A stretch of DNA of 29,364 nucleotides from an uncultured Desulfobulbaceae bacterium (GCA_947260045.1 CAMYOP010000001.1:1-29364), one strand, 5' to 3'; positions 8,823 to 17,939 are shown, numbered from the stretch's first letter. A program made the numbers and translations. Notes: generated from the sequence alone by a model not told the origin.

Positions 8823-10346
8823 TTAGTTAAGGCCTTTTGTCGCCTTGAAGCTCTCACCAAAGGCTGTCAATGTCCTTTTCATTTTATCTTCAATGGAGGA
8901 AGTAATTTCTTCCTGTTCTTTCAGTTCACTAAATATAGATGGCTCATTAGTTTCTACATAGGTATACATTTCCTGCTCGTATTCGGCCAAGGTGTCAACT
9001 GGTAGTTCGTCGAGATAGCCTTGAGCACCAGCAAAAAGAATTGTTACCTGTTTTTCCATCGGCAGCGGTTGATACTGCGGCTGCTTGAGAATTTCAACAA
9101 GTCGCTCACCACGGGTAAGCTGAGCCTGGGTAGCTGCATCGAGATCAGAGCCAAAACCGGCAAATGCGGCGAGCTCACGATATTGGGCGAGATCAAGACG
9201 TAGTGTACCTGCAACCTGTTTCATTGCCTTCACCTGAGCAGCACCACCAACACGGGAAACCGATAGTCCAACATTAATGGCTGGTCGAACGCCAGCAAAG
9301 AATAAACTTGGCTCAAGATATACCTGACCATCAGTAATCGAAATAACATTTGTTGGAATATATGCTGAAACGTCACCAGCCTGTGTTTCAATGATTGGTA
9401 GCGCGGTCAAAGAACCTGCTCCTAATTCGTCACTGACTTTTGAGGCACGCTCAAGCAGGCGGGAATGGTTAAAGAAAATATCACCAGGATATGCTTCACG
9501 TCCTGGAGGACGACGAAGCAGAAGTGACAATTCACGATAAGAGACAGCCTGTTTGGAAAGATCATCATAGATAATCAAAGCATGCTGACCGTTATCACGG
9601 AAGTATTCACCCATGGCACAACCGGCAAAAGCAGAGACATACTGCATTGGTGCTGGATCAGATGCACAAGCTGCTACAACAGTGGTGTAATCCATGGCGC
9701 CATGTTTCCGCAAGGCTTCAACAACCAGGGCAACAGTCGATTTTTTCTGGCCAATTGCAACATAGATACAATGAACGTCTGTCTCTTTCTGCGCGATAAT
9801 GGCATCAACACAAACAGCAGTTTTGCCAATCTGGCGATCACCAATAACAAGCTCACGCTGACCTTTTCCAACAGGAGTCATGGAGTCAATGGCTTTTGCG
9901 CCTGTGTAACATGGCTCATGGACACCCTTTCTAGCAATAACGCCAGGAGCAAGGACTTCAATTTTACTTGAATTCTTTGCGTTGATGGGTCCTTTTCCAT
10001 CGATTGGCTGACCAATACCATCAACAACACGTCCTTCCATCTCAGGCCCAACAGGAACCTCGGCAATTTTTCCTGTCCGTTTTACGATGTCACCCTCTTT
10101 AATGTTTCTAACATCACCCAGAACAGCACAACCAACGTTGTCTTCTTCAAGGTTGAGGGCAAGGCCGAAAATATTTCCAGGAAACTCAAGCAGCTCCATG
10201 GCCTGACAATTTTCAACACCATAAACACGAGCGATACCATCACCAACCGATAGTACAGTTCCAGTTTCCTTCAGGTCAACATCACTTTCGTAGCCAGCGA
10301 TTTGATCCTTAATAATCTGACTTATTTCTTCAGCTTTGATCTGCAT
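8823..10346 (-). CDS. atpA: ATP synthase F1 alpha subunit
   Basis: Alpha holds the non-catalytic nucleotide sites and forms the hexamer with beta. The 507 residues match the family length. The P-loop is GDRQIGKTA (169-177), and the SYRELSLLLRRPPGREAYPGD and 'VGLSVSRVGGAAQVKAMKQVAG' segments are intact. GGGGAGA lies about 10 nt upstream of the ATG. Just 7 nt separate it from atpH and 18 nt from atpG, so it is co-transcribed with both. Confidence 0.98.
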   Translation of the reverse strand: MQIKAEEISQIIKDQIAGYESDVDLKETGTVLSVGDGIARVYGVENCQAMELLEFPGNIFGLALNLEEDNVGCAVLGDVRNIKEGDIVKRTGKIAEVPVGPEMEGRVVDGIGQPIDGKGPINAKNSSKIEVLAPGVIARKGVHEPCYTGAKAIDSMTPVGKGQRELVIGDRQIGKTAVCVDAIIAQKETDVHCIYVAIGQKKSTVALVVEALRKHGAMDYTTVVAACASDPAPMQYVSAFAGCAMGEYFRDNGQHALIIYDDLSKQAVSYRELSLLLRRPPGREAYPGDIFFNHSRLLERASKVSDELGAGSLTALPIIETQAGDVSAYIPTNVISITDGQVYLEPSLFFAGVRPAINVGLSVSRVGGAAQVKAMKQVAGTLRLDLAQYRELAAFAGFGSDLDAATQAQLTRGERLVEILKQPQYQPLPMEKQVTILFAGAQGYLDELPVDTLAEYEQEMYTYVETNEPSIFSELKEQEEITSSIEDKMKRTLTAFGESFKATKGLN

Positions 10347-10353
10347 TTGACTA

Positions 10354-10896
10354 TTATCTCCCCTTGATAGATTCTTTTAATCCATTAAGTTGCGTCCTGA
10401 TACTTCCATCCAACACAAGATCACCGACCTTGGCGATAATACCACCAATTATGTTTGGATCGACCTGAGTTTCCAGGATAACGTTTTTGCCTGTTATTTT
10501 TTCCAATGCTGCCTGAATCTTCTCCATTAAAGCATCATCAAGCTCGATAGCGGAAACAACAGAACCATGACTAATATTCTGTTCCTGATCTACCATTACT
10601 TGCATTTCATCTGCTATATCCGGCAAAATTCCTGCGCGTTTTTTTTCAACCACCAGATTTAAAAAACTGGTTAGGATTGTATCGGCTTTGACGATTTCGG
10701 CAATTTTTGCCATAACCTTCTGCCTTGCCTCAAGAGGATACAGTGGGTTAGTCAGCGAATCCCCTATTTCAGGAGTATCTACATACAACTTGCCAATCGC
10801 TGAAAGCGTTTCACTGTAGCTCTCAAATTTCTCTTGCTCTTTGCCCAAGGCAAAAAGTGCTTTCGCATACCGTCGTGCTAATATTGTTTGTCTCAC
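10354..10896 (-). CDS. atpH: ATP synthase delta subunit (OSCP)
   Basis: Delta/OSCP ties the peripheral stalk to the top of F1. The 180 residues show the family start (ILARRYAKALFALGKEQ) and the C-terminal motif GGIIAKVGDLVLDGSIRTQLNGLKESI, so it is complete. The start is GTG at 10896, overlapping the atpF stop as GTGA, which implies translational coupling. Confidence 0.95.
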   Translation of the reverse strand: MRQTILARRYAKALFALGKEQEKFESYSETLSAIGKLYVDTPEIGDSLTNPLYPLEARQKVMAKIAEIVKADTILTSFLNLVVEKKRAGILPDIADEMQVMVDQEQNISHGSVVSAIELDDALMEKIQAALEKITGKNVILETQVDPNIIGGIIAKVGDLVLDGSIRTQLNGLKESIKGR

Positions 10897-11612
10897 TGTA
10901 CCGCACCCACCCTGTTAAGATACTGTTCGGTAATTTTAACCTGATCATCAGCCGTCAAATTTTTCACAATCAACTCTTCTGCCATAGCGGCAGCTTGATC
11001 TGCCACCTCATTCTGAAGGGTTTTTCTAGCCTCAACAAGTTCGGCCTGTACGGCGGCTTCAGCCTGGCGCTTAATATCATCAGCAGCTTTCTCAGCCTCA
11101 TCAAGGATTCTCACCTTTTCCACCTGAGCCTGTGCGACTGCTTTTTCCACGACGACTTCCATTTCTTTTTCCATGCCTGCAAGACGTGACTCAAATTCTT
11201 TGTATGAGCGTTCAGCTTCATCACGCTTTGCCTGCAGGTCTTCCAACTCTTCTTTTACTCGCTGCTGCCTTCCGGCCAGACCATTTGCGATGGGTTTGGC
11301 TAAAAATTTAATAAGGAGAATGAGCAGAGCAATGAAGTTGACCGTTCGCCAGAACAGGTCCTTTAATTTTGTTGGGCTCAGAGATCCACCATGCACTTCA
11401 CCATGACCAGCAGCTGCGTCGCCATGCCCTTCAACCACAGCATGTGAATCGCTTGTGCTTTGGGGTGAGGCATGTTGGTCTACCGCTTCGCCATGTGTGG
11501 CAGCTTGAGCCGGAGCGTGACTCGCATCCGAACTCGCGAAAGCACTTGGTGCCATGCTTATGGCAAGTGCAAAAAACGCCAGGATAAAAACTCTAACTAT
11601 TTTCTTGCTCAT
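10893..11612 (-). CDS. atpF: ATP synthase Fo b subunit with signal-like, His-rich N-terminal extension
   Basis: Subunit b forms one arm of the peripheral stalk. At 239 residues it is much longer than the usual 156-170. Residues 1-27 look like a cleavable signal peptide (VRVFILAFFALAISMAPSAFA). They are followed by about 50 residues rich in His, Ala, Gly and Ser that carry at least eight histidines. The true membrane segment (TVNFIALLILLIKFLAKPIANGL) starts near residue 89, followed by a long coiled coil. Similar extensions are known in deltaproteobacterial b subunits. It overlaps atpF' by ATGA at the start and atpH by GTGA at the end. The extension would be periplasmic; whether the signal is cleaved cannot be told from sequence. 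Confidence 0.93.
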   Translation of the reverse strand: MSKKIVRVFILAFFALAISMAPSAFASSDASHAPAQAATHGEAVDQHASPQSTSDSHAVVEGHGDAAAGHGEVHGGSLSPTKLKDLFWRTVNFIALLILLIKFLAKPIANGLAGRQQRVKEELEDLQAKRDEAERSYKEFESRLAGMEKEMEVVVEKAVAQAQVEKVRILDEAEKAADDIKRQAEAAVQAELVEARKTLQNEVADQAAAMAEELIVKNLTADDQVKITEQYLNRVGAVQ

Positions 11613-12040
11613 GCTTCCAGACTCCTTCCAAGTATCTTGCCTGCCATATCTTTGGCAAACCCTTCAGTATTAGCCTGAAGTTCTTTTCTGGCTGCGTCAA
11701 TTTGAGAGCGAATATCGCCAAGTTGCTTATCTTTTTCACCCTCTGCCTCTGCACGAATGGCTGCTATCTTTTCAGAACCGGCAACCTGCGCTTCACTTCG
11801 AGCTCCATCTAAAGCTTTTTTTGCTTTCGCTCCAGCCTCACGCATTTTCCTGTCAACTTCCTCCTGACGCTGCCGTGCATTTCTTTCAAACTGCTCGACA
11901 TCGTTATTTAAAGATCCGAGTTTGCCTTCCCGTTTCTTTAAAATCTCCTGAATAGGCTTATAGAGGATAGTGTTTAAGACGATCATCATGAGGATCATGT
12001 TGATGATGTGGATAATCAGCGTTTCATCTATTGTGATCAT
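11609..12040 (-). CDS. atpF: ATP synthase Fo b' subunit
   Basis: This second peripheral-stalk subunit (b') has one N-terminal membrane helix (HIINMILMMIVLNTILYKPI, residues about 11-30) followed by a charged coiled coil, 143 residues in all. Such b'/b pairs are usual in photosynthetic bacteria and Desulfobacterota and form a heterodimeric stalk. AGGAG lies about 9 nt before the ATG. It is the first gene of the operon in this window; the a and c subunits (atpB, atpE) are not here and are presumably at another locus. Confidence 0.93.
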   Translation of the reverse strand: MITIDETLIIHIINMILMMIVLNTILYKPIQEILKKREGKLGSLNNDVEQFERNARQRQEEVDRKMREAGAKAKKALDGARSEAQVAGSEKIAAIRAEAEGEKDKQLGDIRSQIDAARKELQANTEGFAKDMAGKILGRSLEA

Positions 12041-12429
12041 GCTAACCGCTCCTGATTACTTAGAAAACGTTAAAAAGATGCCAAAAAAGTGAATGGCTAT
12101 TCATCGTTACGAGGAGATAAGTACTGAATAATCTTAATGCTGTCAAATATTTTTTCTCCAAATGACATATCACTTTTCCTGATGCATCTTATCAGCGCCG
12201 ATTTTTATCACACTTTGAACAACATTCATTTTTACATTAAAAATGTGTTTAATTACAAAACATTACAAATGAACAAGCCGCCGAATACAGGTTTCTTTTG
12301 CATGCTTATCGAGAGCTTGGACATAGCTCTAGCCAATGTTGAAAAAAGGGGATTTTCCACTGCGCCGGAAGAGTTTCCAGAGAGATGCGACCTGTAAGAG
12401 AAAGAAAAAAAATAATTTCTTATGCTTGC
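12041..12429. other. Intergenic region upstream of atp operon and downstream of oleD
   Basis: This AT-rich gap of 389 nt holds the probable atp promoter and the possible end of the ole transcript, each listed separately. An 86-codon plus-strand frame at 12137-12397 has no ribosome site and no recognisable protein character, so I do not call a gene. Confidence 0.5.
12117..12146 (-). promoter_or_regulatory. Possible promoter of the atp operon
   Basis: On the minus strand a perfect TTGACA (complement of 12141-12146) is followed after about 17-18 nt by the TACTTAT stretch (complement of about 12117-12123). The -35 is exact but the -10 is poor. It lies about 77 nt upstream of the atpF' start. Confidence 0.4.
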
Positions 12430-12450
12430 TTATAAACCATTATTTTTTTT
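12405..12450 (-). terminator. Possible AU-only terminator at the end of oleD
   Basis: The twelve bases AAAAAAAATAAT (12405-12416) and ATTATTTTTTTT (12439-12450) are exact inverted repeats around a 22-nt loop. The minus-strand transcript therefore ends in a run of U after a weak stem. The upstream arm lies inside the last oleD codons. The stem has no GC pairs, so its strength is doubtful. Confidence 0.35.
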
Positions 12451-13437
12451 GGTCCTCAGGCATTCGATGAGTTGGTCGAGGCCATCCGATGTAGATACTT
12501 CAGGATGATAGTTGAGAATATTTTTCGCTTTTTCAATACTAAAAAAGTGAGATTTAGCTAATTGTTCAGCGACAAACCGAGTCATTTTTGGTTCATTATT
12601 TATTTGAAAAAGGCTATAAATTATTTCTAAAAAGGATCCGACCAAAAAGGCTGCTCGAAATGAAATTTTCCTTTGAACTTGCGGAATATCTAAGGCTATA
12701 AACAGCGAGTTTATCCATGCCCACAGAGAGACAGGTTCCCCCTGGGAGATAAAAAAAGCTTCACCAGCTGCTGAGCCAGTGCTCTCCAGATTACGGGCAG
12801 CAAGTATATGGGCACTAACCACATTATCAATATAAGAAATATCAACCAGATTTTTACCATCACCTACAATGCGCAAACTCCTCTCACGGCCCCGTGCGAG
12901 TAACCTGGGAATGAGATTTGTATCACCCGGCCCCCAGACCAGATGAGGCCGAAGCGCTGTTGTTTTAAGTGCATCTGAATTGGCTTCAAGGACCAATTTT
13001 TCAGCCATTATTTTCGTTTTCGCATAATGACAGAGCACTTTATCTGCATACGGTAATGTTTCATCCGAGCCAGAAATATCACCTCTATTAAAAACAACGC
13101 TTGGTGTACTGGTATAGACCAGTGACCTGATGCCATTTTTCTTGCATGCACTTACAACATTTTTAGTTCCAATATAATTAACGCGATAATAGGAGTTATA
13201 ACTTCCCCAAACACCTGCTTTAGCCGCAACGTGAAAAACCAGGTCATGTCCGGCAAAAGCATCAAGTAAAAACTCTCTATCACAAAGGTCGCCAACAAGA
13301 GAATTTGCTCCAATTTCAATTGCTGCCGGATATTTATTTCTGCCAACAACGGTGGTCTTAATCCCTTGACGAATAAGCTCTTTTGTAAGAGCGAGACCGA
13401 TAAAACCTCCTCCTCCCGTCACAAGTGCCTTTTTCAT
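12430..13437 (-). CDS. oleD: OleD: NADPH-dependent 2-alkyl-3-ketoacid reductase
   Basis: OleD reduces the 2-alkyl-3-ketoacid made by OleA to the 3-hydroxy acid. It belongs to the 3-beta-HSD/epimerase branch of extended SDRs. From the ATG at 13437 the protein has 335 residues, with the Rossmann motif TGGGGFIG (7-14), a TSTPSVV segment (about 109-115) that supplies the active-site Ser/Thr, and the catalytic pair Y138 and K142 (YAKTK). A longer frame opens at 13548, but that would overlap oleC by about 74 nt; the extra 37 residues look like non-family sequence, and GAGAGG precedes the shorter start by about 11 nt. It is the last gene of the cluster, 37 nt after oleC. Confidence 0.9.
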   Translation of the reverse strand: MKKALVTGGGGFIGLALTKELIRQGIKTTVVGRNKYPAAIEIGANSLVGDLCDREFLLDAFAGHDLVFHVAAKAGVWGSYNSYYRVNYIGTKNVVSACKKNGIRSLVYTSTPSVVFNRGDISGSDETLPYADKVLCHYAKTKIMAEKLVLEANSDALKTTALRPHLVWGPGDTNLIPRLLARGRERSLRIVGDGKNLVDISYIDNVVSAHILAARNLESTGSAAGEAFFISQGEPVSLWAWINSLFIALDIPQVQRKISFRAAFLVGSFLEIIYSLFQINNEPKMTRFVAEQLAKSHFFSIEKAKNILNYHPEVSTSDGLDQLIECLRTKKNNGL

Positions 13438-13474
13438 GTGCAGTAATACCTCTCCCAGAGTATCTCTTTTATCC

Positions 13475-15097
13475 TTATCCGTTGAGTTTTTCTTCCGCCC
13501 AAACAGCGATTTTTTCTCTGAATATTTTGGCGTTATGCCTGATATCAACTGGAAACGAGGGATGAATCAAAAATGTTTCAATCATACAAGTGAGTTCGCT
13601 CGACTGCGCAATACTTAGTAATTGCGCAAATAATTTCTCCTGATTTTTCACCTCTTGTTTTAACTCAACCACAAGAACTGGTTTCTTCTCGGGACCTTTG
13701 CCAACACCAACCATGGCAGAGCGAAACACATCAGGATGATTATTAAAAAGAGCCTCACAGGGGATTGTATACATCACCCCATTGTGAGTAAAAACTCGGT
13801 GTGCTTTACGCCCACAAAACCATAATTTTCCAGCATCGTCGAAATACCCCATATCACCCATCCTGTGCCAAAACTCTTTCCCTGCTGTAATTTTCGCAAG
13901 GCTTGTTTCGTCAGGATTATTATCATATGCTTTGGTTACCACAGGTCCCTTGACGACAATTTCTCCAATCTCACCAGGGCTACATTCACAAGCATCCTGC
14001 CATTTTTCAATTTCAGCTTCGACAGGTTGAATGACACGAATATCTATCCCAGGCAAGGGACTACCCACACATGTCCCTCCACCTTTACAGGTTATGGCCC
14101 AGGTGTTATTAACAATTTCAGTGCCGGAAATAGAAGAGATAGGCAAACTTTCAGTCGCGCCATAAGGTGTGAAGATCTCTCCATCGGGTGACATACACTT
14201 TTTTACCCGTTCAATAAGTTCACCTGACACAGGTGCTCCTGCCATCAAAATTTTACGCAGAGGCAAAACAATATTATGCTCCAAACAATAATTGGAGACA
14301 ACGTTCCAGATTGCAGGAGAGCCGAAAGAATAGGTTACAGCCTGATCTTGCAGAGTCCTTATAAATTTGGGAGGGTCAACCTGTGCTGGCCTGGTTGGAT
14401 CCATATCCGGTATAACAGCCTTGACACCTAAGGCTGTTGAAAACAGAGCAAAAAGAGGAAAACAAGGTTGATCAACGTCTCCTGCCCCTATGTTGTAATG
14501 ATCGCGAATAAGCTGAAGTTGGGCATGAAAAACACCATGGGTGTATTGCACACCTTTGGGAGGACCAGTGGATCCTGTTGTAAAAATTACAGCAGCAAGG
14601 TCATCAGCATTGGCAAAGCGTGGCTGAATTTTATTGAGAGAAACATCAAAGGTAGCCGCATACAGTACTTTTCCTAAAATTCCAAAGCCAAATCCAACAC
14701 AAAATCGTTTTTTCACAGTTAGAAAAGATTTGGAAAAAATCCATGAAAAAAGAAGTGCCTTGGAGATGCCTATAAGGACATCAGGTTTAACGGAACCAAT
14801 ACACCGTAGCAGATTTTTATACCCCATACCCGGATCAATTAGAATAACTGTCGCCCCAAGGTGAAAGAGAGCAAAGGTCAGGCTGACAAATTCCAGAGAG
14901 GGACGGACCATCAGCATAACCCGCATTCCAGGCCGCACTCCTCCCTGACCAAGGGTGATGGCATAACCACCACTACTATCTCGAAGTTCTCGAAACGTCA
15001 TGGTTTTATAGCCCTTACCTTTGGTTACAACAAGTGCTGCCTGCTCAGGAAAACGAGCAGAAACTTCATCTAAGGCATTAGCGATATTACAATTCAT
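13475..15097 (-). CDS. oleC: OleC: AMP-dependent beta-lactone synthetase
   Basis: OleC is an ANL-superfamily enzyme that adenylates the 2-alkyl-3-hydroxyacid and closes it to a beta-lactone. The 540 residues are normal for the family. The AMP/P-loop motif is TTGSTGPPKG (173-182), the YGATESLP segment and the 'MGDMGYFDDAGKLWFCGRKAHR' hinge region near residues 412-435 are present. AAGG lies 7 nt before the ATG. It is a stand-alone gene, not fused to oleB as happens in some actinobacteria, and lies 24 nt after oleB. Confidence 0.92.
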   Translation of the reverse strand: MNCNIANALDEVSARFPEQAALVVTKGKGYKTMTFRELRDSSGGYAITLGQGGVRPGMRVMLMVRPSLEFVSLTFALFHLGATVILIDPGMGYKNLLRCIGSVKPDVLIGISKALLFSWIFSKSFLTVKKRFCVGFGFGILGKVLYAATFDVSLNKIQPRFANADDLAAVIFTTGSTGPPKGVQYTHGVFHAQLQLIRDHYNIGAGDVDQPCFPLFALFSTALGVKAVIPDMDPTRPAQVDPPKFIRTLQDQAVTYSFGSPAIWNVVSNYCLEHNIVLPLRKILMAGAPVSGELIERVKKCMSPDGEIFTPYGATESLPISSISGTEIVNNTWAITCKGGGTCVGSPLPGIDIRVIQPVEAEIEKWQDACECSPGEIGEIVVKGPVVTKAYDNNPDETSLAKITAGKEFWHRMGDMGYFDDAGKLWFCGRKAHRVFTHNGVMYTIPCEALFNNHPDVFRSAMVGVGKGPEKKPVLVVELKQEVKNQEKLFAQLLSIAQSSELTCMIETFLIHPSFPVDIRHNAKIFREKIAVWAEEKLNG

Positions 15098-15121
15098 ACT
15101 CGAACCTTAGGTCAAAGGAAA

Positions 15122-16003
15122 TCAGGTTGATATTTCTTTTTCTAAAAAAGCAGAAACAAGCTGGAGAACCTCTCCCCTTGAGTCTTCCAGGATATAATGG
15201 CCGGAATCGGGAAAATAATGGCAATGAGCGTGTGGAAAGCGCTGCTGCCACTCTTCATAAAAATGATCGTTAAAACAAAAATCCCGTCCTCCCCAGCAGA
15301 TCAGCATGGGTTTTTCCTTTAAAGCTCCAAGCTCCGTTTCAACTCGAAGCAATTCCTGCCAGGATGGATGATTCTCACTCAGTGGAATGTCCTGAACAAA
15401 GCGAAAGACAGCGACCCTGTTATGCCAATTGTCATAGGGGAAAAGAAATCCCTTTTTCACAGCTGAGGTCATTTTTTTATGAACAGCCATAGAGGTAGCA
15501 GCACCAGCAAAACCGTTAAGACCACGCACGAGAAATTCTCCCAAAAATGGCCATCGACAGATACCAATTCGAAAAGGTATACGCTGGGACCTGAACGCTG
15601 CCGTATTGAGAACCACTACACCTGCAACTTTATCAGGATTTCTGCCCGCCCATCCCATACCAATTGCCCCGCCCCAGTCATGGACCATAAGGACGCAACA
15701 TTTGATCTCAAGCCTTGTAAGCAAAGCATCCAGGTTTTTGATATGGTTTTGTAAGGTATACACATAGGATTGCGGTTTTTCAGACAGGCCGCAGCCGATA
15801 TGATCCGGGGCAATTACTCTATACCCAGCGCGCAACGATGTGATTGCATGACGATACATATAAGACCAGGTCGGATTGCCATGTACCATGACAATGGGCA
15901 AACCAGCCCCTTCATCAACATAGGACAATCGATGTCCATCAATTTCTATCTCTTTGGGTTTAAATGGATATTCTGCGAGCTGCAATGAATTGCTCATTAC
16001 CAT
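15122..16003 (-). CDS. oleB: OleB: beta-lactone decarboxylase (haloalkane-dehalogenase-like alpha/beta hydrolase)
   Basis: OleB removes CO2 from the beta-lactone made by OleC, giving a cis-olefin. The 293 residues match haloalkane dehalogenase-like hydrolases: oxyanion motif HGNPTWSYMYR (41-51), nucleophile D109 in VHDWGG, an acidic residue near WGGRD (D241) and the catalytic His H269 in DSGHYILED. The upstream ATG at 16003 overlaps the oleA stop by 7 nt. The third codon is also ATG, and it forms a TAATG stop-start with oleA, so the true start may be 15997; either way translation is coupled to oleA. Confidence 0.92.
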   Translation of the reverse strand: MVMSNSLQLAEYPFKPKEIEIDGHRLSYVDEGAGLPIVMVHGNPTWSYMYRHAITSLRAGYRVIAPDHIGCGLSEKPQSYVYTLQNHIKNLDALLTRLEIKCCVLMVHDWGGAIGMGWAGRNPDKVAGVVVLNTAAFRSQRIPFRIGICRWPFLGEFLVRGLNGFAGAATSMAVHKKMTSAVKKGFLFPYDNWHNRVAVFRFVQDIPLSENHPSWQELLRVETELGALKEKPMLICWGGRDFCFNDHFYEEWQQRFPHAHCHYFPDSGHYILEDSRGEVLQLVSAFLEKEIST

Positions 16004-17031
16004 TCAACGCCAAGCATCAGGGAATTAATACCGCTACCTATGCCAAGCAGCGCTGCCCTTTGCCCCTGAACAAGCTGCCCCTGTTCTATGCCAAGAGCCA
16101 TTGTTATAGGTGCTGACACCGAACCAATATTCCCAAGGATTGGCAAGGTTTCAAAATTGCGTTCAGGATCAAGTCCCAGAGTGTTGAAAAGATGCTGTGC
16201 ATGAACACGCCCTACCTGATGGCAAAAAAATCGATCAATTGATTCTTTCTGCCAGCCAAGAGTGCTTAAAAAATCAGTCCAGCAGTCACTGGCGGTTTCA
16301 ATACCTTTTTCAAGCAGCAACTCTGAATCCGTGGACATAAGTGTACCCTGTTCCGCATTCAGTCCACCCTGACAAAGTTCATTATGATCAGTGTTAGCCC
16401 GACAAGTTCCACCGACAAGATAATGACCAGTATCATTTTGACGACGACTTTCAAGCACCAAACCAACAGCTCCAGACCCGATAGTCAATGAGGCAAAAGC
16501 CGGCTTTATATTTTTTCTTGTCAAGCTCTGGTTTGATAAGAGATGGTTCAGGGTTGACTCAACGAGGCCTTCTGCAGTTTCGCCAGCAACCAATAATCCT
16601 TTTTTTACCTGCCCAAGCTCAATCATGCTGGCAAGCAGAATCATACCGTTTAAAAAACCCAAACAGGCATTAGACAGATCAAAAAGATGACAGCTTTTGG
16701 ATAAGCCTAAGGAGCGGTGGACAAAGGCTGCAGTTGCCGGTTCCATCATATCCCGTGAGACTGAAGTAAACATGAGGCATTCTATATCGTCAGGTGCAGC
16801 ATTGGCAGCTTCAAGCGCTTTTGCTCCTGCTTTTGCAGCAACTGTACTTGGCCGTGTTCCTTTATCCCAGAACCGGCGTTCACGAATGCCGCTCATCAAT
16901 TCAAGCCTGCCCTCAGGCAGTTTCAATTTTTGGTACACTGGTGCAAGCCTCTTTTCCAAATCATCGGAAGAGACAATATGTGGCGGGAGTTCATAGCCGA
17001 ACGGATGAAGGCATACCTGAGAAAATCGCAT
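15997..17031 (-). CDS. oleA: OleA: head-to-head acyl condensing enzyme (thiolase superfamily)
   Basis: OleA performs the non-decarboxylative Claisen condensation of two fatty acyl thioesters to a 2-alkyl-3-ketoacid. The 344 residues resemble FabH but carry OleA marks: the catalytic Cys C123 in SNACLGF, His H271 in CHQVGRVH, Asn N301 in GNIGSVSAP, and a Glu (E97, in SRDMMEPATA) at the place where OleA proteins have a distinctive base that FabH lacks. No good ribosome site is seen before the ATG at 17031, and the gap from the preceding fabI-like gene is 41 nt. Known OleA enzymes use acyl-CoA; the dedicated ACP upstream raises the possibility of acyl-ACP use here, which is inference. Confidence 0.94.
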   Translation of the reverse strand: MRFSQVCLHPFGYELPPHIVSSDDLEKRLAPVYQKLKLPEGRLELMSGIRERRFWDKGTRPSTVAAKAGAKALEAANAAPDDIECLMFTSVSRDMMEPATAAFVHRSLGLSKSCHLFDLSNACLGFLNGMILLASMIELGQVKKGLLVAGETAEGLVESTLNHLLSNQSLTRKNIKPAFASLTIGSGAVGLVLESRRQNDTGHYLVGGTCRANTDHNELCQGGLNAEQGTLMSTDSELLLEKGIETASDCWTDFLSTLGWQKESIDRFFCHQVGRVHAQHLFNTLGLDPERNFETLPILGNIGSVSAPITMALGIEQGQLVQGQRAALLGIGSGINSLMLGVEW

Positions 17032-17072
17032 GGAATAATTTATACTTAGAAAAAATTAATGGAATCGTTCCT

Positions 17073-17873
17073 TCAGGAAACTGCTTTACGAACGATATCT
17101 GTGTCAAAATAATTTATAGCCATACCACCATCAACAACAATGCATTGGCTGTTTATTCCTGAGGATCGTGGTGAAAGTAAAAACGCTGCGGTATTGGCAG
17201 CTTCACTGGTTTGTAATGCTTTTTTTCGTAAAATGACTTTTTCGGCAAAAAGATAACTATCAACGTATCCAGGAATACCTGCCGAAGCTGATGTTTTCAA
17301 AAGACCAGGACAAACAGCATTGAAACGCACCTGAGAAAAAGACGAAAAACTCTTGGCAAGAAAACAAAGTGACGATTCAAGAGCTGCTTTCACCGGTGCC
17401 ATATATCCATAATTTTCTGCAGCCATTTTTGTCGTTGAGATGGAGATGGTGACAACCGATGCGTCCTCTTCCAACAACTCTCTAAAATGGTTACTGATTG
17501 CCAGAAGTGAATAGCACGATATATCGATTGCCTGGAGAAAATCCTTTTTCAAGGTTTGATGGAATGGTTTCATTCCTTCTGAATAATTGGCAAAGGCAAT
17601 GGAATGAACCAAACCATGGATCTTGTCTTTTGAATGTTCAGCTATCTCATCTCGAACCCGAATAATATTTTCTTCTTCTTCAACATCACAGATGAAAACA
17701 GCAGAGCCTGGAAATAATTTTCGGGCGGTTTTTGCTCTTTCCTCAGTGCGAACAACATGAATGATTTCCGCTCCATTTTCGGCAAGAGTTCGGCCAATGG
17801 CACTAGCGACCGATTTTCTATTGGCCAGGCCAAAAATAACAATTTTTTTATTCTCAAGATTTAAAAAGCTCAC
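17073..17873 (-). CDS. FabI-type enoyl reductase-like SDR
   Basis: FabI reduces enoyl-ACP with NAD(P)H in the last step of each elongation cycle. The 266 residues show the divergent FabI cofactor motif GLANRKSVASAIG (15-27) and the spaced catalytic pair Y155 and K162 (YGYMAPVK, Tyr six residues before Lys). The AVCPG segment and the terminal VDGGMAINYFD are also FabI-like. The residue ten before Y155, which is Tyr146 in E. coli FabI, is Ile145 here, so the active site is altered. The start is GTG at 17873 with GGAAGAAGT directly before it. Its place in the cluster, between FabZ and OleA, suggests it acts on cluster acyl chains. Whether it saturates every cycle, only some, or does another reaction cannot be read from sequence. 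Confidence 0.82.
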   Translation of the reverse strand: MSFLNLENKKIVIFGLANRKSVASAIGRTLAENGAEIIHVVRTEERAKTARKLFPGSAVFICDVEEEENIIRVRDEIAEHSKDKIHGLVHSIAFANYSEGMKPFHQTLKKDFLQAIDISCYSLLAISNHFRELLEEDASVVTISISTTKMAAENYGYMAPVKAALESSLCFLAKSFSSFSQVRFNAVCPGLLKTSASAGIPGYVDSYLFAEKVILRKKALQTSEAANTAAFLLSPRSSGINSQCIVVDGGMAINYFDTDIVRKAVS

Positions 17874-17939
17874 ACTTCTTCCTTTTTTTCAACTCCCAAT
17901 GCTTGGCGAACATGAAATATTTCTATAATATTCAATTAA

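Noticed and set aside
12137..12397. Small 86-codon plus-strand frame in the atp/oleD gap
   Set aside because: No ribosome site, low-complexity AT-driven composition, and it overlaps the probable atp promoter.
13438..13548. Longer N-terminus for OleD (start at 13548)
   Set aside because: It would overlap oleC by about 74 nt and add a Lys-rich stretch unlike the SDR family, whose first strand begins directly after the ATG at 13437.
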